A stretch of DNA of 39,062 nt from an uncultured Acetatifactor sp. Lineage in GTDB: Bacteria; Bacillota; Clostridia; Lachnospirales; Lachnospiraceae. Made by a program: the position numbers and the translations under genes. The stretch lies in NCBI GenBank assembly GCA_910586515.1, contig CAJUGL010000014.1, positions 1 through 39,062 of the forward strand, in the 5' to 3' direction. Numbering within the stretch: position 1 is the first letter of the stretch; every line of letters begins with the position of its first letter. Shown one piece after another: positions 8,475 to 17,110 of this stretch. The notes under the pieces are model-generated. The model did no database searches and was not told where the DNA came from. It saw only the letters and a program-made list of their open reading frames with translations.

Positions 8475-9351
8475 ACCCCTTCACCTCCGTTTCACTGATA
8501 AAGATTTCCTCCAGGGACAGGGGCAGCAGCTCGTAAAACACAGGCTCAAGCGCTTCCATAAAAGCCTCCACCTGTTCCCTCTGCCCTCTTGCCGTAAAGG
8601 TGTACAGCGCCCCCCGGTTCTCCGTGGTCAGAACCTCCAGTCCCTCTCTGATCTGCCGGAGCATGGTCTCCTCCTTCACCACGCACTGTACCTTGTGGAG
8701 ATTCAGCTTCATTTCGTCCAGATCCCGCTCAAAGAGAATACCTCCCCTGTGGAGCAGTCCCACATACTCGCAGATATCCTCCAGTTCCCGCAGATTGTGA
8801 GAGGCGATCACCGGAGTCAGTCCTCTCTCCTCTATCTCCCTGATCATCAGCCGTTTCACCGCCTGCCTCATGACAGGGTCCAGGCCGTCAAAAGTCTCGT
8901 CGCAGAGCAGATATCTGGTATTGGCGCAGATGCCGCAGATAATGGAAAGCTGCTTTTTCATCCCCTTGGAAAAGGTATTCACCTTCCTGCCCGGGTCCAG
9001 GCCGAATTTCCCCATCAGGGACTTCCATTTCTCCCCGTCAAAGGCCCGGTAATAAGTCCTGTAGAGCCGCAGCATATCCGCCGGCGTGCCGCTTTTATAA
9101 AAATACTGATCATCAGAGATATAGAAAATCTCCCCCTTGACCGCCGGATTGTCGTACACCGCTTTCCCGTCAACGGTTACCATACCTGCGTCCGGCCGCA
9201 TGACGCCGCAGGTAAGCCGCATCAGCGTGGACTTCCCGGCCCCGTTGGTTCCGATGAGTCCGAATACATGCCCTTCTTCTATCCTTGCCGTCACATTGTC
9301 CACTGCCCTGATCCGGCCGAAGCTCTTGCTCACATTCTGAAATTCAATCAT
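8449..9351 (-). CDS. ABC transporter ATP-binding protein (YtrB-like)
   Basis: A 300-residue ATPase energising the permease encoded next to it. From the start MIEFQNVSKSFG it shows Walker A GTNGAGKST (about residues 38-46), the signature FSKGMKKQL, Walker B YLLCDETFDGLDP and the switch histidine in IASHNLREL. The tail is the short C-terminal domain common in antibiotic-type exporters. An ATG further upstream would give 37 Arg-rich residues unlike the family, so the start at 9351 is chosen. It overlaps the ytrA stop by 8 bases, indicating translational coupling. The substrate cannot be read from the sequence. Confidence 0.88.
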   Translation of the reverse strand: MIEFQNVSKSFGRIRAVDNVTARIEEGHVFGLIGTNGAGKSTLMRLTCGVMRPDAGMVTVDGKAVYDNPAVKGEIFYISDDQYFYKSGTPADMLRLYRTYYRAFDGEKWKSLMGKFGLDPGRKVNTFSKGMKKQLSIICGICANTRYLLCDETFDGLDPVMRQAVKRLMIREIEERGLTPVIASHNLRELEDICEYVGLLHRGGILFERDLDEMKLNLHKVQCVVKEETMLRQIREGLEVLTTENRGALYTFTARGQREQVEAFMEALEPVFYELLPLSLEEIFISETEVKGYDIKELIF

Positions 9352-9724
9352 TGTCCGCCTCCTCGTCCCCATAGATGCGCCGCAGCTGCCCCTCCAGTTT
9401 CTCCCTGGGCAGCCCCGCCTCCTTCGCCTTACCCGTAATGCTCTTCCACTGGCTGAAAACACTGGCCTGTCTGCTCTCCCGCCAGTCGCTCTCCGCGGTC
9501 ACAAAGGTCCCCCTCCCGGATACGGTGTAGAGATAACCCTCCTGCTCCAGCTGCGCATAGGCCCTCTGCACGGTATTGGGATTAACGGACAGTTCCATGG
9601 CAAGGCTGCGGACGCTGGGCATTCTGGTCAAAGGCTCCAGTCCGCCGCTGATAATCAGGTGTTCCAGCTTCTCCACCATCTGTTCATAGATAGGTCTCTT
9701 ATCTCGATAATCCAACAGAATCAT
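9344..9724 (-). CDS. ytrA: GntR-family repressor, YtrA subfamily
   Basis: A 126-residue regulator consisting of an N-terminal winged helix and a short helical C-terminus, the usual size for YtrA proteins. The motif PSVRSLAMELSVNPNTVQRAYAQLEQEGY is the typical recognition-helix region of GntR factors. The start is MILLDYRDKRPIYEQ at 9724, with AGGAAG 6 bases upstream; an earlier ATG at 9865 overlaps the promoter and is rejected. It is first in the ytrA-ATPase-permease operon and very likely represses it through the inverted repeat at 9831-9855. YtrA-family operons are commonly induced by cell-wall-active antibiotics; that is family knowledge, not visible here. Confidence 0.9.
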   Translation of the reverse strand: MILLDYRDKRPIYEQMVEKLEHLIISGGLEPLTRMPSVRSLAMELSVNPNTVQRAYAQLEQEGYLYTVSGRGTFVTAESDWRESRQASVFSQWKSITGKAKEAGLPREKLEGQLRRIYGDEEADND

Positions 9725-9830
9725 TCCCTCTTCCTTTCGTTTTCTTAATCTGATAGCGGCAGAGACAAAAGACAGAGAATCTGATGCATCTCTTGCCAAT
9801 CCCTGCCCATGCCGTGCATTAAGCACATTA

Positions 9831-9855
9831 AGCGTATCAATCATCTTAGTACACT
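9831..9855 (-). promoter_or_regulatory. Probable YtrA operator
   Basis: On the minus strand AGTGTA and TACGCT are separated by exactly 13 bases. This is one mismatch from AGTGTA-N13-TACACT, the form I recall for YtrA-family operators. It covers the end of the -10 box and the likely transcription start, the expected place for a repressor of its own operon. Confidence 0.72.
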
Positions 9856-9882
9856 TATAGCACAAAAAACGGGCAATGTCAA
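9854..9882 (-). promoter_or_regulatory. Strong promoter of the ytrA operon
   Basis: A perfect TTGACA -35 (9882-9877) and a TATAAG -10 (9859-9854) are separated by 17 bases. The 5' leader to the ytrA ATG is about 120 bases. The -35 box lies inside the terminator hairpin of the preceding operon. Confidence 0.88.
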
Positions 9883-9905
9883 GAAATATATCTCCGCATT
9901 GCCCG
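9864..9905 (-). terminator. Rho-independent terminator of the kinase-cls operon
   Basis: On the minus strand CGGGCAATG (9905-9897) pairs perfectly with CATTGCCCG (9878-9870), followed at once by six T (9869-9864). It lies downstream of cls, beyond the structured repeat element. Its 3' arm and T-run overlap the ytrA -35 box and spacer. Confidence 0.85.
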
Positions 9906-9911
9906 ATAACG

Positions 9912-10043
9912 GTTACTGTTCACCCCGTTCACAGTAACAGATGCACAGAAATCGCAAGAACAGCGATTTCGCGCACAGCAGTCTCGTGATTTTCGTGCAA
10001 AATACGCACGAAAACACTTCGCGCAGACACCAGTGAACAGTAC
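9912..10043 (-). repeat. Structured intergenic repeat element related to copy A
   Basis: Read on the minus strand it has the same order of parts as the element at 6019-6158: an outer arm (TACTGTTCAC), GCGAAGT, hairpin 1 (TTTTCGTGC/GCACGAAAA), CGAGA, hairpin 2 (GAAATCGC/GCGATTTC), TGTGCAT, and a terminal palindrome ending GTGAACAGTAAC. The linkers are conserved and the stems differ but still pair. It starts 26 bases after the cls stop. No flanking direct repeat was found. Together with the terminator, promoter, operator and ytrA leader it accounts for the 344-bp gene-free stretch between ytrA and cls. Confidence 0.65.
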
Positions 10044-10068
10044 ATTCAATTATTTTCACTCCTTTGCC

Positions 10069-11649
10069 TTACAGCAGGGGCGCAGCCACCTTCATCAGTA
10101 CACCGATGAGCTTCACGCCCGGCTTTTCCCTGCGGACCGTCTCCGGCGTTGCCTGGCGGCATTGGCTCAGCATGGCCTGAAAATCGGCCTCTATCTCCGA
10201 AATACAATTGGTTCCGTACATATAGGTGGCACACTCAAAGTGATGATAAAGACTGCGGTAATCCAGGTTAATGGTTCCTACCACAGCTTCTCTCCCGTCG
10301 CTGACAAAAACCTTCGCATGGACAAAGCCCGGTGTGTATTCATAGATTTTCACACCCGACTGCAGAAGAGAAGCATAATGCGTCTTGGCCAGAGCATAGG
10401 GCAGCCGCTTATCCGGTATGCCCGGCAGAATCAGCGCCACCTCTACCCCCCGCTCCGCCGCATATTTCAGAGCGGTTTCCACCTCTCCGTCCAGAATCAG
10501 ATACGGCGTCATAATATGCACATAGCTCACCGCCCGGTTCAGAATGTCCATATATACCCTCTCTCCCAGCTTGTCGTCATCCAGAGGCCAGTCCCCATAG
10601 GGAATCACATAGCCTGCAGCCCCCTCCCTCGGCGTTGCCGGATAGGCGAGAAAGCGTTTGAATTCAGGCGTTTTTACATCCATACTCCACATCTGCAGAA
10701 ACATCAGCGTAAAACTTCTGACCGCCTCCCCCTTCAGCATGACCGCAGTATCTTTCCAATGGCCGAAACGCTGTACTTTGTTGATATACTCGTCCGCCAG
10801 GTTGATGCCTCCGTTAAAGGCAGTGTGGCCGTCAATCACCAAAATCTTGCGATGATCGCGATAATTGTAATGGGTGGAAATGAAGGGAGACACCGGGGCA
10901 AAGACTTTGCACTGAATCCCCAATTCCCGCAGCAGCCCGGGATACTTATGAGGCAGAAGGGCAAACTCACATGTGCCGTCATACATAAGCCGCACATCCA
11001 CGCCCGCTTTCGCCTTCCTGGCCAGAATCTCCAGTATTTCTCCCCACATCATTCCCTCATCAATAATAAAATACTCCAAAAAAATAAAATGCTCCGCCTC
11101 CTCAAGCTGCTTCAGCATCTCCGCAAACTTGTCCTCCCCCAGAGGGAAGTAAGTCACTTCGGTATTGCCGTATACAGGGTGGCAGCCGCTTCTGGCCACA
11201 TAACGGGCAAGCGCCGCAGCCCCCTGATTTTCCTCCAGCAGCCTTTCATACACTCCCGGCGGCTGCGGGATACTCTCCTTTGTCATGGCGATCAGCTGAC
11301 TGAAACGGGCTTTCAGCGCCCGATGTCCGATATCCATCTGGGTATACCAGTACAAAAGCGCCCCAAACACCGGCATCATCATCATAATCACCAGCCAGGT
11401 AATCTTTGCCGTGGGATCAAACCTGCTGTTCAGCAGCCACAGCACCATAACTATGGTGAACACCGCCGTAAACCCCATCAAATGAGGTCGAAACTCCCGA
11501 AACCACCAATATGTGCTCACCAGAAACCCCACCTGCAGCAACATCAGGAGCAGAAACAGGCCCATACGGCTGAACACCGCGTGAATGACACCCTTCTGCC
11601 CCTTTTTTAACAAATGTATGCCCAGATTACTGCTTTCTTCCCTTCGCAT
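10069..11649 (-). CDS. cls: Cardiolipin synthase
   Basis: A 526-residue membrane enzyme joining two phosphatidylglycerol molecules into cardiolipin. Three hydrophobic segments occupy roughly residues 25-125, followed by two phospholipase D HKD motifs: HRKILVID (first half) and HAKVFVSD (second half), each followed by the expected Gly/Asn-containing stretch (GGINLAD and GTINLDYRS). The length is normal for bacterial cls. The ATG at 11649 has AAGGGA 7 bases upstream. It sits 36 bp after the large membrane protein gene and is the last gene of the sensor kinase operon, suggesting that phospholipid composition is adjusted with that signal. Confidence 0.92.
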   Translation of the reverse strand: MRREESSNLGIHLLKKGQKGVIHAVFSRMGLFLLLMLLQVGFLVSTYWWFREFRPHLMGFTAVFTIVMVLWLLNSRFDPTAKITWLVIMMMMPVFGALLYWYTQMDIGHRALKARFSQLIAMTKESIPQPPGVYERLLEENQGAAALARYVARSGCHPVYGNTEVTYFPLGEDKFAEMLKQLEEAEHFIFLEYFIIDEGMMWGEILEILARKAKAGVDVRLMYDGTCEFALLPHKYPGLLRELGIQCKVFAPVSPFISTHYNYRDHRKILVIDGHTAFNGGINLADEYINKVQRFGHWKDTAVMLKGEAVRSFTLMFLQMWSMDVKTPEFKRFLAYPATPREGAAGYVIPYGDWPLDDDKLGERVYMDILNRAVSYVHIMTPYLILDGEVETALKYAAERGVEVALILPGIPDKRLPYALAKTHYASLLQSGVKIYEYTPGFVHAKVFVSDGREAVVGTINLDYRSLYHHFECATYMYGTNCISEIEADFQAMLSQCRQATPETVRREKPGVKLIGVLMKVAAPLL

Positions 11650-11685
11650 ATCATTTCCCTTCTCTTCTGCATTCTCAGATGTTCT

Positions 11686-13533
11686 CTACGTTTCCCGCAA
11701 AAGCAGAAGCCCTGCAAGTACAGGAAGTACAAGCATTACCGGAAAAACGTATCTCATCTGGACTACCGGTCCCAAAAGCATGGTTCCCATATAGATCAGC
11801 GGAAACAGGCAGATCACTGCCGCCTTTTTTCTGTTCAGAAACAGAAATGCCAAAAAGACCAGAAACAATCCCCACACATAGAAAGAGCAGCGAAACAACA
11901 CCGATACCACCGGCCATTGATAATACACATTTTCACTGACCACCGCTTCCAGCTTCTCCTCCAGCCAGGGAAACTTCGACTGATGGGCAATCTCTCTCCC
12001 GTCGCTCAGCTCGGAGGAATTATAGGTATAAATGATTCCCATTCTCCCCTCCCGTCCATAACCAAGACATTCCGCATGGGATCTGTCATCCGGAAACCAG
12101 TATCCTCTCGTCAGCTCCAAAAACGCGTCCAGGTACTCGTTGGGATAACGCAGACCCAGCCGCAGCCAATCTCCCAAAAGCTGCGCTTCATGCCCTTCCC
12201 ATGCCGTGGGAAATGTACTGACGCCCACCATTGCCTTCACGGTATCCGCTATTGGCGGATTATAACGCTGCCAATATTCCTCCGAAATATAGGTATTCAA
12301 TATCTCCCAGGTCTCCTCCTCCAGCTCCTCACCGTGATAAAAGCCGACCCTGGCCATCTGCTGAATGGGAACGCTGTACATCTCCACCTTCGCAGGCCCC
12401 AGCTGCGTTCCCAGAGCAGCCTTGATTCCTGCACCCGCAGCCTTTCCCCCCACCGCAAGCAGCCCGCAGAGCAGCAGCACCCGCAGCCGCTCCCCTTTCG
12501 GCGAAAAAATAACCCATGCCGTACCGAAAACAACTACCGCATACAGACAGTTATTGCGCAGCTGCGACAGAATACATCCTGTGCATACCAGAAGAATGTC
12601 CTGAATCAGTCTATGCCTTCCCCGGGAGGATGCAAAAAAAGATCTCTCCGCCAGCAGCAGAACAAATACCAAAAAGAGGATGCCGAACAGGACATCCTTT
12701 GTTGTGCACATCACCATGACGGAATTCAGCGGAAACAGGCCGAAAAAGAGCAAAGCCCCTCCCACAATCCCTTTTCTGTTCGTGACACGGTAGAGAAATA
12801 CACAGGCATATGCCGCCGCCAGAGAATAAAGCAGCATCTGGAACAACGCCATGCAGGCCATTCCCGTCTGAATATTCCCCAGCAATTCTCCCACCTGAAG
12901 AAACAGCCAGATAATCCAGGTATGGGCCAGCGGCTGGTATGGCCAGAACCACTGGAATCCCTTTGCCGCCTCGTTTATCTGCCTGTGGAAATCATAGGAC
13001 ATAATGATGGGATAATAGGCCAGCCAGACGGGAAGCAGACTCAGAAACACCGCGGTTCCGCAGACGGCAAACAGGGTTCCGCGCTTCCATGGTCTGCCCC
13101 TTCCTGCGGGAACAGGCGCGCTGCCGGCCTTCTCCACGCCCTGGAAAAAAAGATTCCCAAAAGGAAATATCACAATACTCAGGCAAAACGCGCGGAACAA
13201 AATCAGTCCCTTGCCCCTTACCCCGGATTCTGTCATCCCGTTGGCCTGAAGCTGATACCCGATAACCATTGCCGCGGAAAACAGCAGCGATACCGCAGCG
13301 GCGTATTTCCGTCTCTTTATCTTCTTTTTTTCATCCTTTATTTCGGAAAGACTGTTCTGCGTCCGGGAAAGCAAAAAATATACCGCAATTACCCCCGGAA
13401 CCGTCAATACGGAGAACGCTCCCTTCTGTATTCCTGCCAGTCCTCCGATATAGCATATTCCGTAAGTACCCAAAACAGCCAGGACAGGCCTTAACAGCCG
13501 GTCCCATCCCTTGCCCGTCTCCCTCAGATTCAT
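11686..13533 (-). CDS. Large polytopic membrane protein, GT-C-like (DUF6020-like)
   Basis: About 615 residues with roughly 13 hydrophobic segments and a long, mainly extracytoplasmic region (about residues 385-530) before the last membrane spans. A charged loop (KDEKKKIKRRK) near residue 70 marks the cytoplasmic side. This layout resembles GT-C glycosyltransferases and the DUF6020 family common in Lachnospiraceae (assignment from memory, not proven). Such proteins usually act on lipid-linked sugars outside the membrane. The gene starts 10 bp after the sensor kinase stop (ATG 13533; a GTG at 13536 is possible, both just after AGGAAGG) and is followed by cls, so the three are probably co-expressed. 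Confidence 0.7.
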   Translation of the reverse strand: MNLRETGKGWDRLLRPVLAVLGTYGICYIGGLAGIQKGAFSVLTVPGVIAVYFLLSRTQNSLSEIKDEKKKIKRRKYAAAVSLLFSAAMVIGYQLQANGMTESGVRGKGLILFRAFCLSIVIFPFGNLFFQGVEKAGSAPVPAGRGRPWKRGTLFAVCGTAVFLSLLPVWLAYYPIIMSYDFHRQINEAAKGFQWFWPYQPLAHTWIIWLFLQVGELLGNIQTGMACMALFQMLLYSLAAAYACVFLYRVTNRKGIVGGALLFFGLFPLNSVMVMCTTKDVLFGILFLVFVLLLAERSFFASSRGRHRLIQDILLVCTGCILSQLRNNCLYAVVVFGTAWVIFSPKGERLRVLLLCGLLAVGGKAAGAGIKAALGTQLGPAKVEMYSVPIQQMARVGFYHGEELEEETWEILNTYISEEYWQRYNPPIADTVKAMVGVSTFPTAWEGHEAQLLGDWLRLGLRYPNEYLDAFLELTRGYWFPDDRSHAECLGYGREGRMGIIYTYNSSELSDGREIAHQSKFPWLEEKLEAVVSENVYYQWPVVSVLFRCSFYVWGLFLVFLAFLFLNRKKAAVICLFPLIYMGTMLLGPVVQMRYVFPVMLVLPVLAGLLLLRET

Positions 13534-13543
13534 CACCTTCCTG

Positions 13544-16174
13544 TCAGCTCATAAATTTTTCCAGCTGCCTGCACACCTCACGCACGTCAATAGGCTTTGC
13601 CACATGAGCGTTCATGCCGGCATCCAGACACTTCTTCACATCCTCGGAAAACGCGTCTGCCGTCATGGCGACAATGGGCAGCTTGGAATCCGTGCGCTTC
13701 ATCTTTCGGATGGAGCGGGTAGCCTCATAGCCGTTCATGATCGGCATCCGTACATCCATCAAAACGGCGTCGTAATAATTCAGCGGCGACTGCCGGAATT
13801 TCTCTACGCAGACCTGGCCGTTCTCCGCCCAATCCAACTCCAGCCCCAGCGACGAAAGCAGCTCGCTGGCCACCTCCCAGTTTATCTCGTTATCCTCCGC
13901 CAGCAGAATGCGTTTTCCGGCCAGATCGAAAGAGTCCGTTCCTGCCGGCGCCTTCTCTCCGGCCCCTTCCCCAAGGCAGCTCTCCATAAAGGGCTGCAGA
14001 CCGTAATACAGCGTAGATTTAAAGAGAGGTTTGGAGATGAACCCGGTCACCCCCGCAGCCGTGGCTTCCTCCTCTATCTCGCTCCAGTCGTAGGCGGAAA
14101 TCAGCAATATGGGAATATCATTCTCACAAATTCTGCGGATCTCCCGGGCGGCAGTGATTCCGTCCATCCCCGGCAGTTTCCAGTCCAGCAGGATAATCTG
14201 ATAATCGTCTTTCCTGCACCGACGCTCTTTTACCTTCTTCAGCGCATCCTCCGCATTCAGACACCAATCCGGAACTACGCCGATAGACTTAAGGGAAGCA
14301 ACCGCGCTTTCACACAGCTGCTCGTCGTCGTCCACCACCAGCATGTTCCAGTTGGGCAGCACCATGTCCGCCTCCTGTACCACTGCCTTGAGCAAATCCA
14401 GTGTGATATGAAACTCGCTGCCCTTCCCCAGCTCGCTCTGTACGGCGATCTCGCCCTCCATGGCGTCTACGATATATTTCGTGATGGCCATGCCCAGGCC
14501 GGTTCCCTCTGTCTTCTGCACCCTGGCAGTATCCTCCCGGCTGAAAGATTCGAAGATCTTCTTCTGATACTCTTCGGACATGCCGATCCCCGTATCCTTC
14601 ACCAGCAGATGCGTGCGGATAAACTCCTCTCCCCTGGGAGACTCCTCCTCATAAAGCGTCACCGTGATGGCGCCTTCCTCCGGTGTGAATTTTACCGCAT
14701 TGCCCAGCAGATTGATCAGTATCTGATTCAGCCGGACACTGTCACAGCATACATTCTCCACGGAAATATCCTGAATAAATATATTGAACTTCTGGTGCTT
14801 CGCCTTAACCTGAGGCTGTACGATGTTCACGATTCCGTCCATTACCTCCCTGAGGGAAACCTGTTCCACATTCAGCGTCATTTTTCCGCTCTCAATTTTG
14901 GACATGTCAAGCACATCGTTGATCAGCCCCAGCAGATGCTTGCTGGACAGAGCGATCTTGCGCAGACAGCCCTGAACCTGCTCCCTGTTATCCATATTGG
15001 CAATGGCAATGGTGGTCATTCCCACGATTGCATTCATGGGCGTCCTGATGTCGTGGCTCATATTGGAGAGGAACTCGCTCTTGGCCTTGTTGGCATGTTC
15101 CGCTTCTCTGCGGGCTTCCTCCGCCACTGCCCTGGCCTTCTCCGCGGCGCCGCGTTCCTCACTTGCCATGCGGCTGGCCTCCTCCAGGGCAACCATCTGG
15201 TTCTTGGCAATGTGAAAGCTCTGAGCAAAGACCATCAGCAGCGTGGCCAGAATCACCGCGCATACGGCATATACCATGTATGTCCACTCTCTGCCCATAT
15301 TGGAGATCAGGGTGTCAAGAGAATCGTAGGGCAGAACCGTCACCAGATACCATTCGCTGTAGGGAAGGCCGATGCAGTACAGATGACATCTGCCCTCCGC
15401 TCCGGTCAGCACCGCCGAATAGTCTTTTCCGGCCTCCATTGCCGCCCTGAGTTCCCCGGCATACTGCTCCGCGTGACGTTCTCCCTTCCCGCCGAAAAAT
15501 TCGTACAGGCTCTCAAAGTAATTCTCTTTCAGCACACTGTCGCTTCGGATGGTATAAGTGCCGTCCTTACGAATAATATAAGAATCTACCAGCACGGCGT
15601 TTTCGTCAAGAAAAAGGCTGCTTCTGATATATTCCGTAGAAAATCCTCCAACCAGGGCAATGCACTCCCGTCCGTCCCGCATCTGACATTTATAGGGTAC
15701 CCCCAGCAGAACCACGCCGCTGCCGTCCGTCCCCTTGGCCACCGCTATTTTCTGCTGCCCCTCCCGAAGACTCTTTGAGAAAGGTTCCGGATCAACGGTC
15801 TTCACTTCGTCACCGTATATGATTTCCAGACTTCCGTCATCCGCATACAGGGCCAGAAAAGTAAATTCTCTCGCCCTGGCGCTGTACTCCAGATCATCAT
15901 ACAATGTCTCAATGTGAACATCCTCCGCGCTGGTGGTCTCCGCAATGGCACGCACCTGAGACAGCCGCAGACCGATAACCGTCTCATAGTGCAGAACGAG
16001 CTGTTCATTCATTCCGGTCATGTAGATTTTGCCCACCTCTTCGATGGTTTCCGCGCTCTTTTTATTCATGAAAGCCGATAATAATGAAAACAAAACGATA
16101 ATCAGCACAGATACCCCGATAAGACTGAATGTCAAAAATCGTATAGCCTTATCTCCATTACGCCCTTTTTTCAT
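13544..16174 (-). CDS. Hybrid sensor histidine kinase with Cache sensor and two receiver domains
   Basis: An 876-residue membrane kinase. A membrane segment (about residues 12-34), an extracytoplasmic Cache-type domain (about 35-285) and a second membrane segment are followed by a short coiled coil. Then come the HisKA box NMSHDIRTPMNAI (phospho-His near residue 374), a HATPase_c domain with DTGIGM and GTGLGMAI, and two receiver domains with phospho-Asp in LLDWKLPG (about 663) and LMDVRMP (about 806). The start at 16174 follows AGGAGG by 6-7 bases; an ATG 19 codons earlier lacks that. There is no HPt or DNA-binding domain, so phosphate must go to an unlinked partner or act only inside the protein. 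It is first in an operon with the membrane protein and cls. Confidence 0.93.
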   Translation of the reverse strand: MKKGRNGDKAIRFLTFSLIGVSVLIIVLFSLLSAFMNKKSAETIEEVGKIYMTGMNEQLVLHYETVIGLRLSQVRAIAETTSAEDVHIETLYDDLEYSARAREFTFLALYADDGSLEIIYGDEVKTVDPEPFSKSLREGQQKIAVAKGTDGSGVVLLGVPYKCQMRDGRECIALVGGFSTEYIRSSLFLDENAVLVDSYIIRKDGTYTIRSDSVLKENYFESLYEFFGGKGERHAEQYAGELRAAMEAGKDYSAVLTGAEGRCHLYCIGLPYSEWYLVTVLPYDSLDTLISNMGREWTYMVYAVCAVILATLLMVFAQSFHIAKNQMVALEEASRMASEERGAAEKARAVAEEARREAEHANKAKSEFLSNMSHDIRTPMNAIVGMTTIAIANMDNREQVQGCLRKIALSSKHLLGLINDVLDMSKIESGKMTLNVEQVSLREVMDGIVNIVQPQVKAKHQKFNIFIQDISVENVCCDSVRLNQILINLLGNAVKFTPEEGAITVTLYEEESPRGEEFIRTHLLVKDTGIGMSEEYQKKIFESFSREDTARVQKTEGTGLGMAITKYIVDAMEGEIAVQSELGKGSEFHITLDLLKAVVQEADMVLPNWNMLVVDDDEQLCESAVASLKSIGVVPDWCLNAEDALKKVKERRCRKDDYQIILLDWKLPGMDGITAAREIRRICENDIPILLISAYDWSEIEEEATAAGVTGFISKPLFKSTLYYGLQPFMESCLGEGAGEKAPAGTDSFDLAGKRILLAEDNEINWEVASELLSSLGLELDWAENGQVCVEKFRQSPLNYYDAVLMDVRMPIMNGYEATRSIRKMKRTDSKLPIVAMTADAFSEDVKKCLDAGMNAHVAKPIDVREVCRQLEKFMS

Positions 16175-16266
16175 GCCAAATCCTCCTGAAACCGGTTGTG
16201 CCCTACAGGACAGCCCGCAAAGCCTCCGCAAAACAATTTCCCCATATAAATCCCTAAACTTATTTC

Positions 16267-16295
16267 ATTATATCAGCAATTTACCAAAACGGCAA
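16267..16295 (-). promoter_or_regulatory. Promoter of the sensor kinase-membrane protein-cls operon
   Basis: A TTGCCG -35 (16295-16290) and a perfect TATAAT -10 (16272-16267) are separated by 17 bases, about 85 bases before the kinase ATG. The -35 region is close to the 3' end of the upstream importer operon, where no strong terminator was found. Confidence 0.78.
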
Positions 16296-16351
16296 GCCAC
16301 ACTTTCACGGCAATAACTACTGCAGTTAATGTTCATCCCAAAATAAACGCG

Positions 16352-17110
16352 CTAAATTTCATAAAAATACTGCGTCCCGGCCTCTGTCCGATGGGTTTTC
16401 ACCGTCACCCCATAGAGTCTGGAAACGGTGTCTGCCTCCAGGATCTCCTCAGGCGTACCCCATTGTAATATTCTCCCCTCCTCCAGGGCTGCTATCCGAT
16501 GGGAAATCTTCAACGCCAGCAAAATGTCATGCAGAACAAGGAGCACCGTTTTCCCGTCCTCTGACAGCTCCCGCATCATCTGCGCAAATTTCAGCTGCTG
16601 CCCGATATCCAGATAGGAGGTTGGCTCATCCATCACAATAATATCCGCCTGCTGCGCCAGCGCCATGGCAATATACACTTTCTGCCGCATACCGCCGGAA
16701 AGCTGCGCCATCTGTCTTTCTGCCAATTCCCGTATCCCCATCCTGTCCATGGCCTCCCCGGCAATCCGCATATCCTCAGCTCCATACCTTCTGGGATAAT
16801 GCAGATAGGGAAAACGCCCGTGGAGAACCATACGGCCCGCTGTGATATCCGGCACGTTCTTCCCTTGGGGCAGATAGGCAATCCTCCGGGAAAGTTCATC
16901 TCTGCGCATTTTCTTTGCGGAAATACCGTCCAAAACAACATCGCCGCCCCACAGAGGAAGAAATCCCAGAACCGCCCGGAGCAAAGTGCTTTTCCCGCTG
17001 CCGTTGGCGCCGATCAGGGTGGTGATTTCTCCCGGAGCCGCCTTTAAATTTATACCGTGCAGAATTTCGCTTTTCCCATATCCGGCCCGCACATTCCTTA
17101 TTTCAACCAT
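16352..17110 (-). CDS. ABC importer ATP-binding protein (FecE/BtuD type)
   Basis: A 252-residue ATPase for an iron-siderophore, heme or cobalamin type importer. From MVEIRNVRAGYG it shows Walker A GANGSGKST (about residues 36-44), the Q-loop region AYLPQG, the signature LSGGMRQKV, Walker B IIVMDEPTSYLD and the switch His in LLVLHD. The start at 17110 is preceded by GGAG with 6 bases of spacing and overlaps the permease stop by 8 bases; an ATG at 17116 would add two residues. It is last in the binding protein-permease-ATPase operon. The substrate cannot be set from sequence alone. Confidence 0.9.
   Translation of the reverse strand: MVEIRNVRAGYGKSEILHGINLKAAPGEITTLIGANGSGKSTLLRAVLGFLPLWGGDVVLDGISAKKMRRDELSRRIAYLPQGKNVPDITAGRMVLHGRFPYLHYPRRYGAEDMRIAGEAMDRMGIRELAERQMAQLSGGMRQKVYIAMALAQQADIIVMDEPTSYLDIGQQLKFAQMMRELSEDGKTVLLVLHDILLALKISHRIAALEEGRILQWGTPEEILEADTVSRLYGVTVKTHRTEAGTQYFYEI

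Noticed and set aside
13511..15778. 755-codon plus-strand ORF opposite the hybrid kinase
   Set aside because: Antisense to a clear HisKA/HATPase/REC protein; no motif in the translation.
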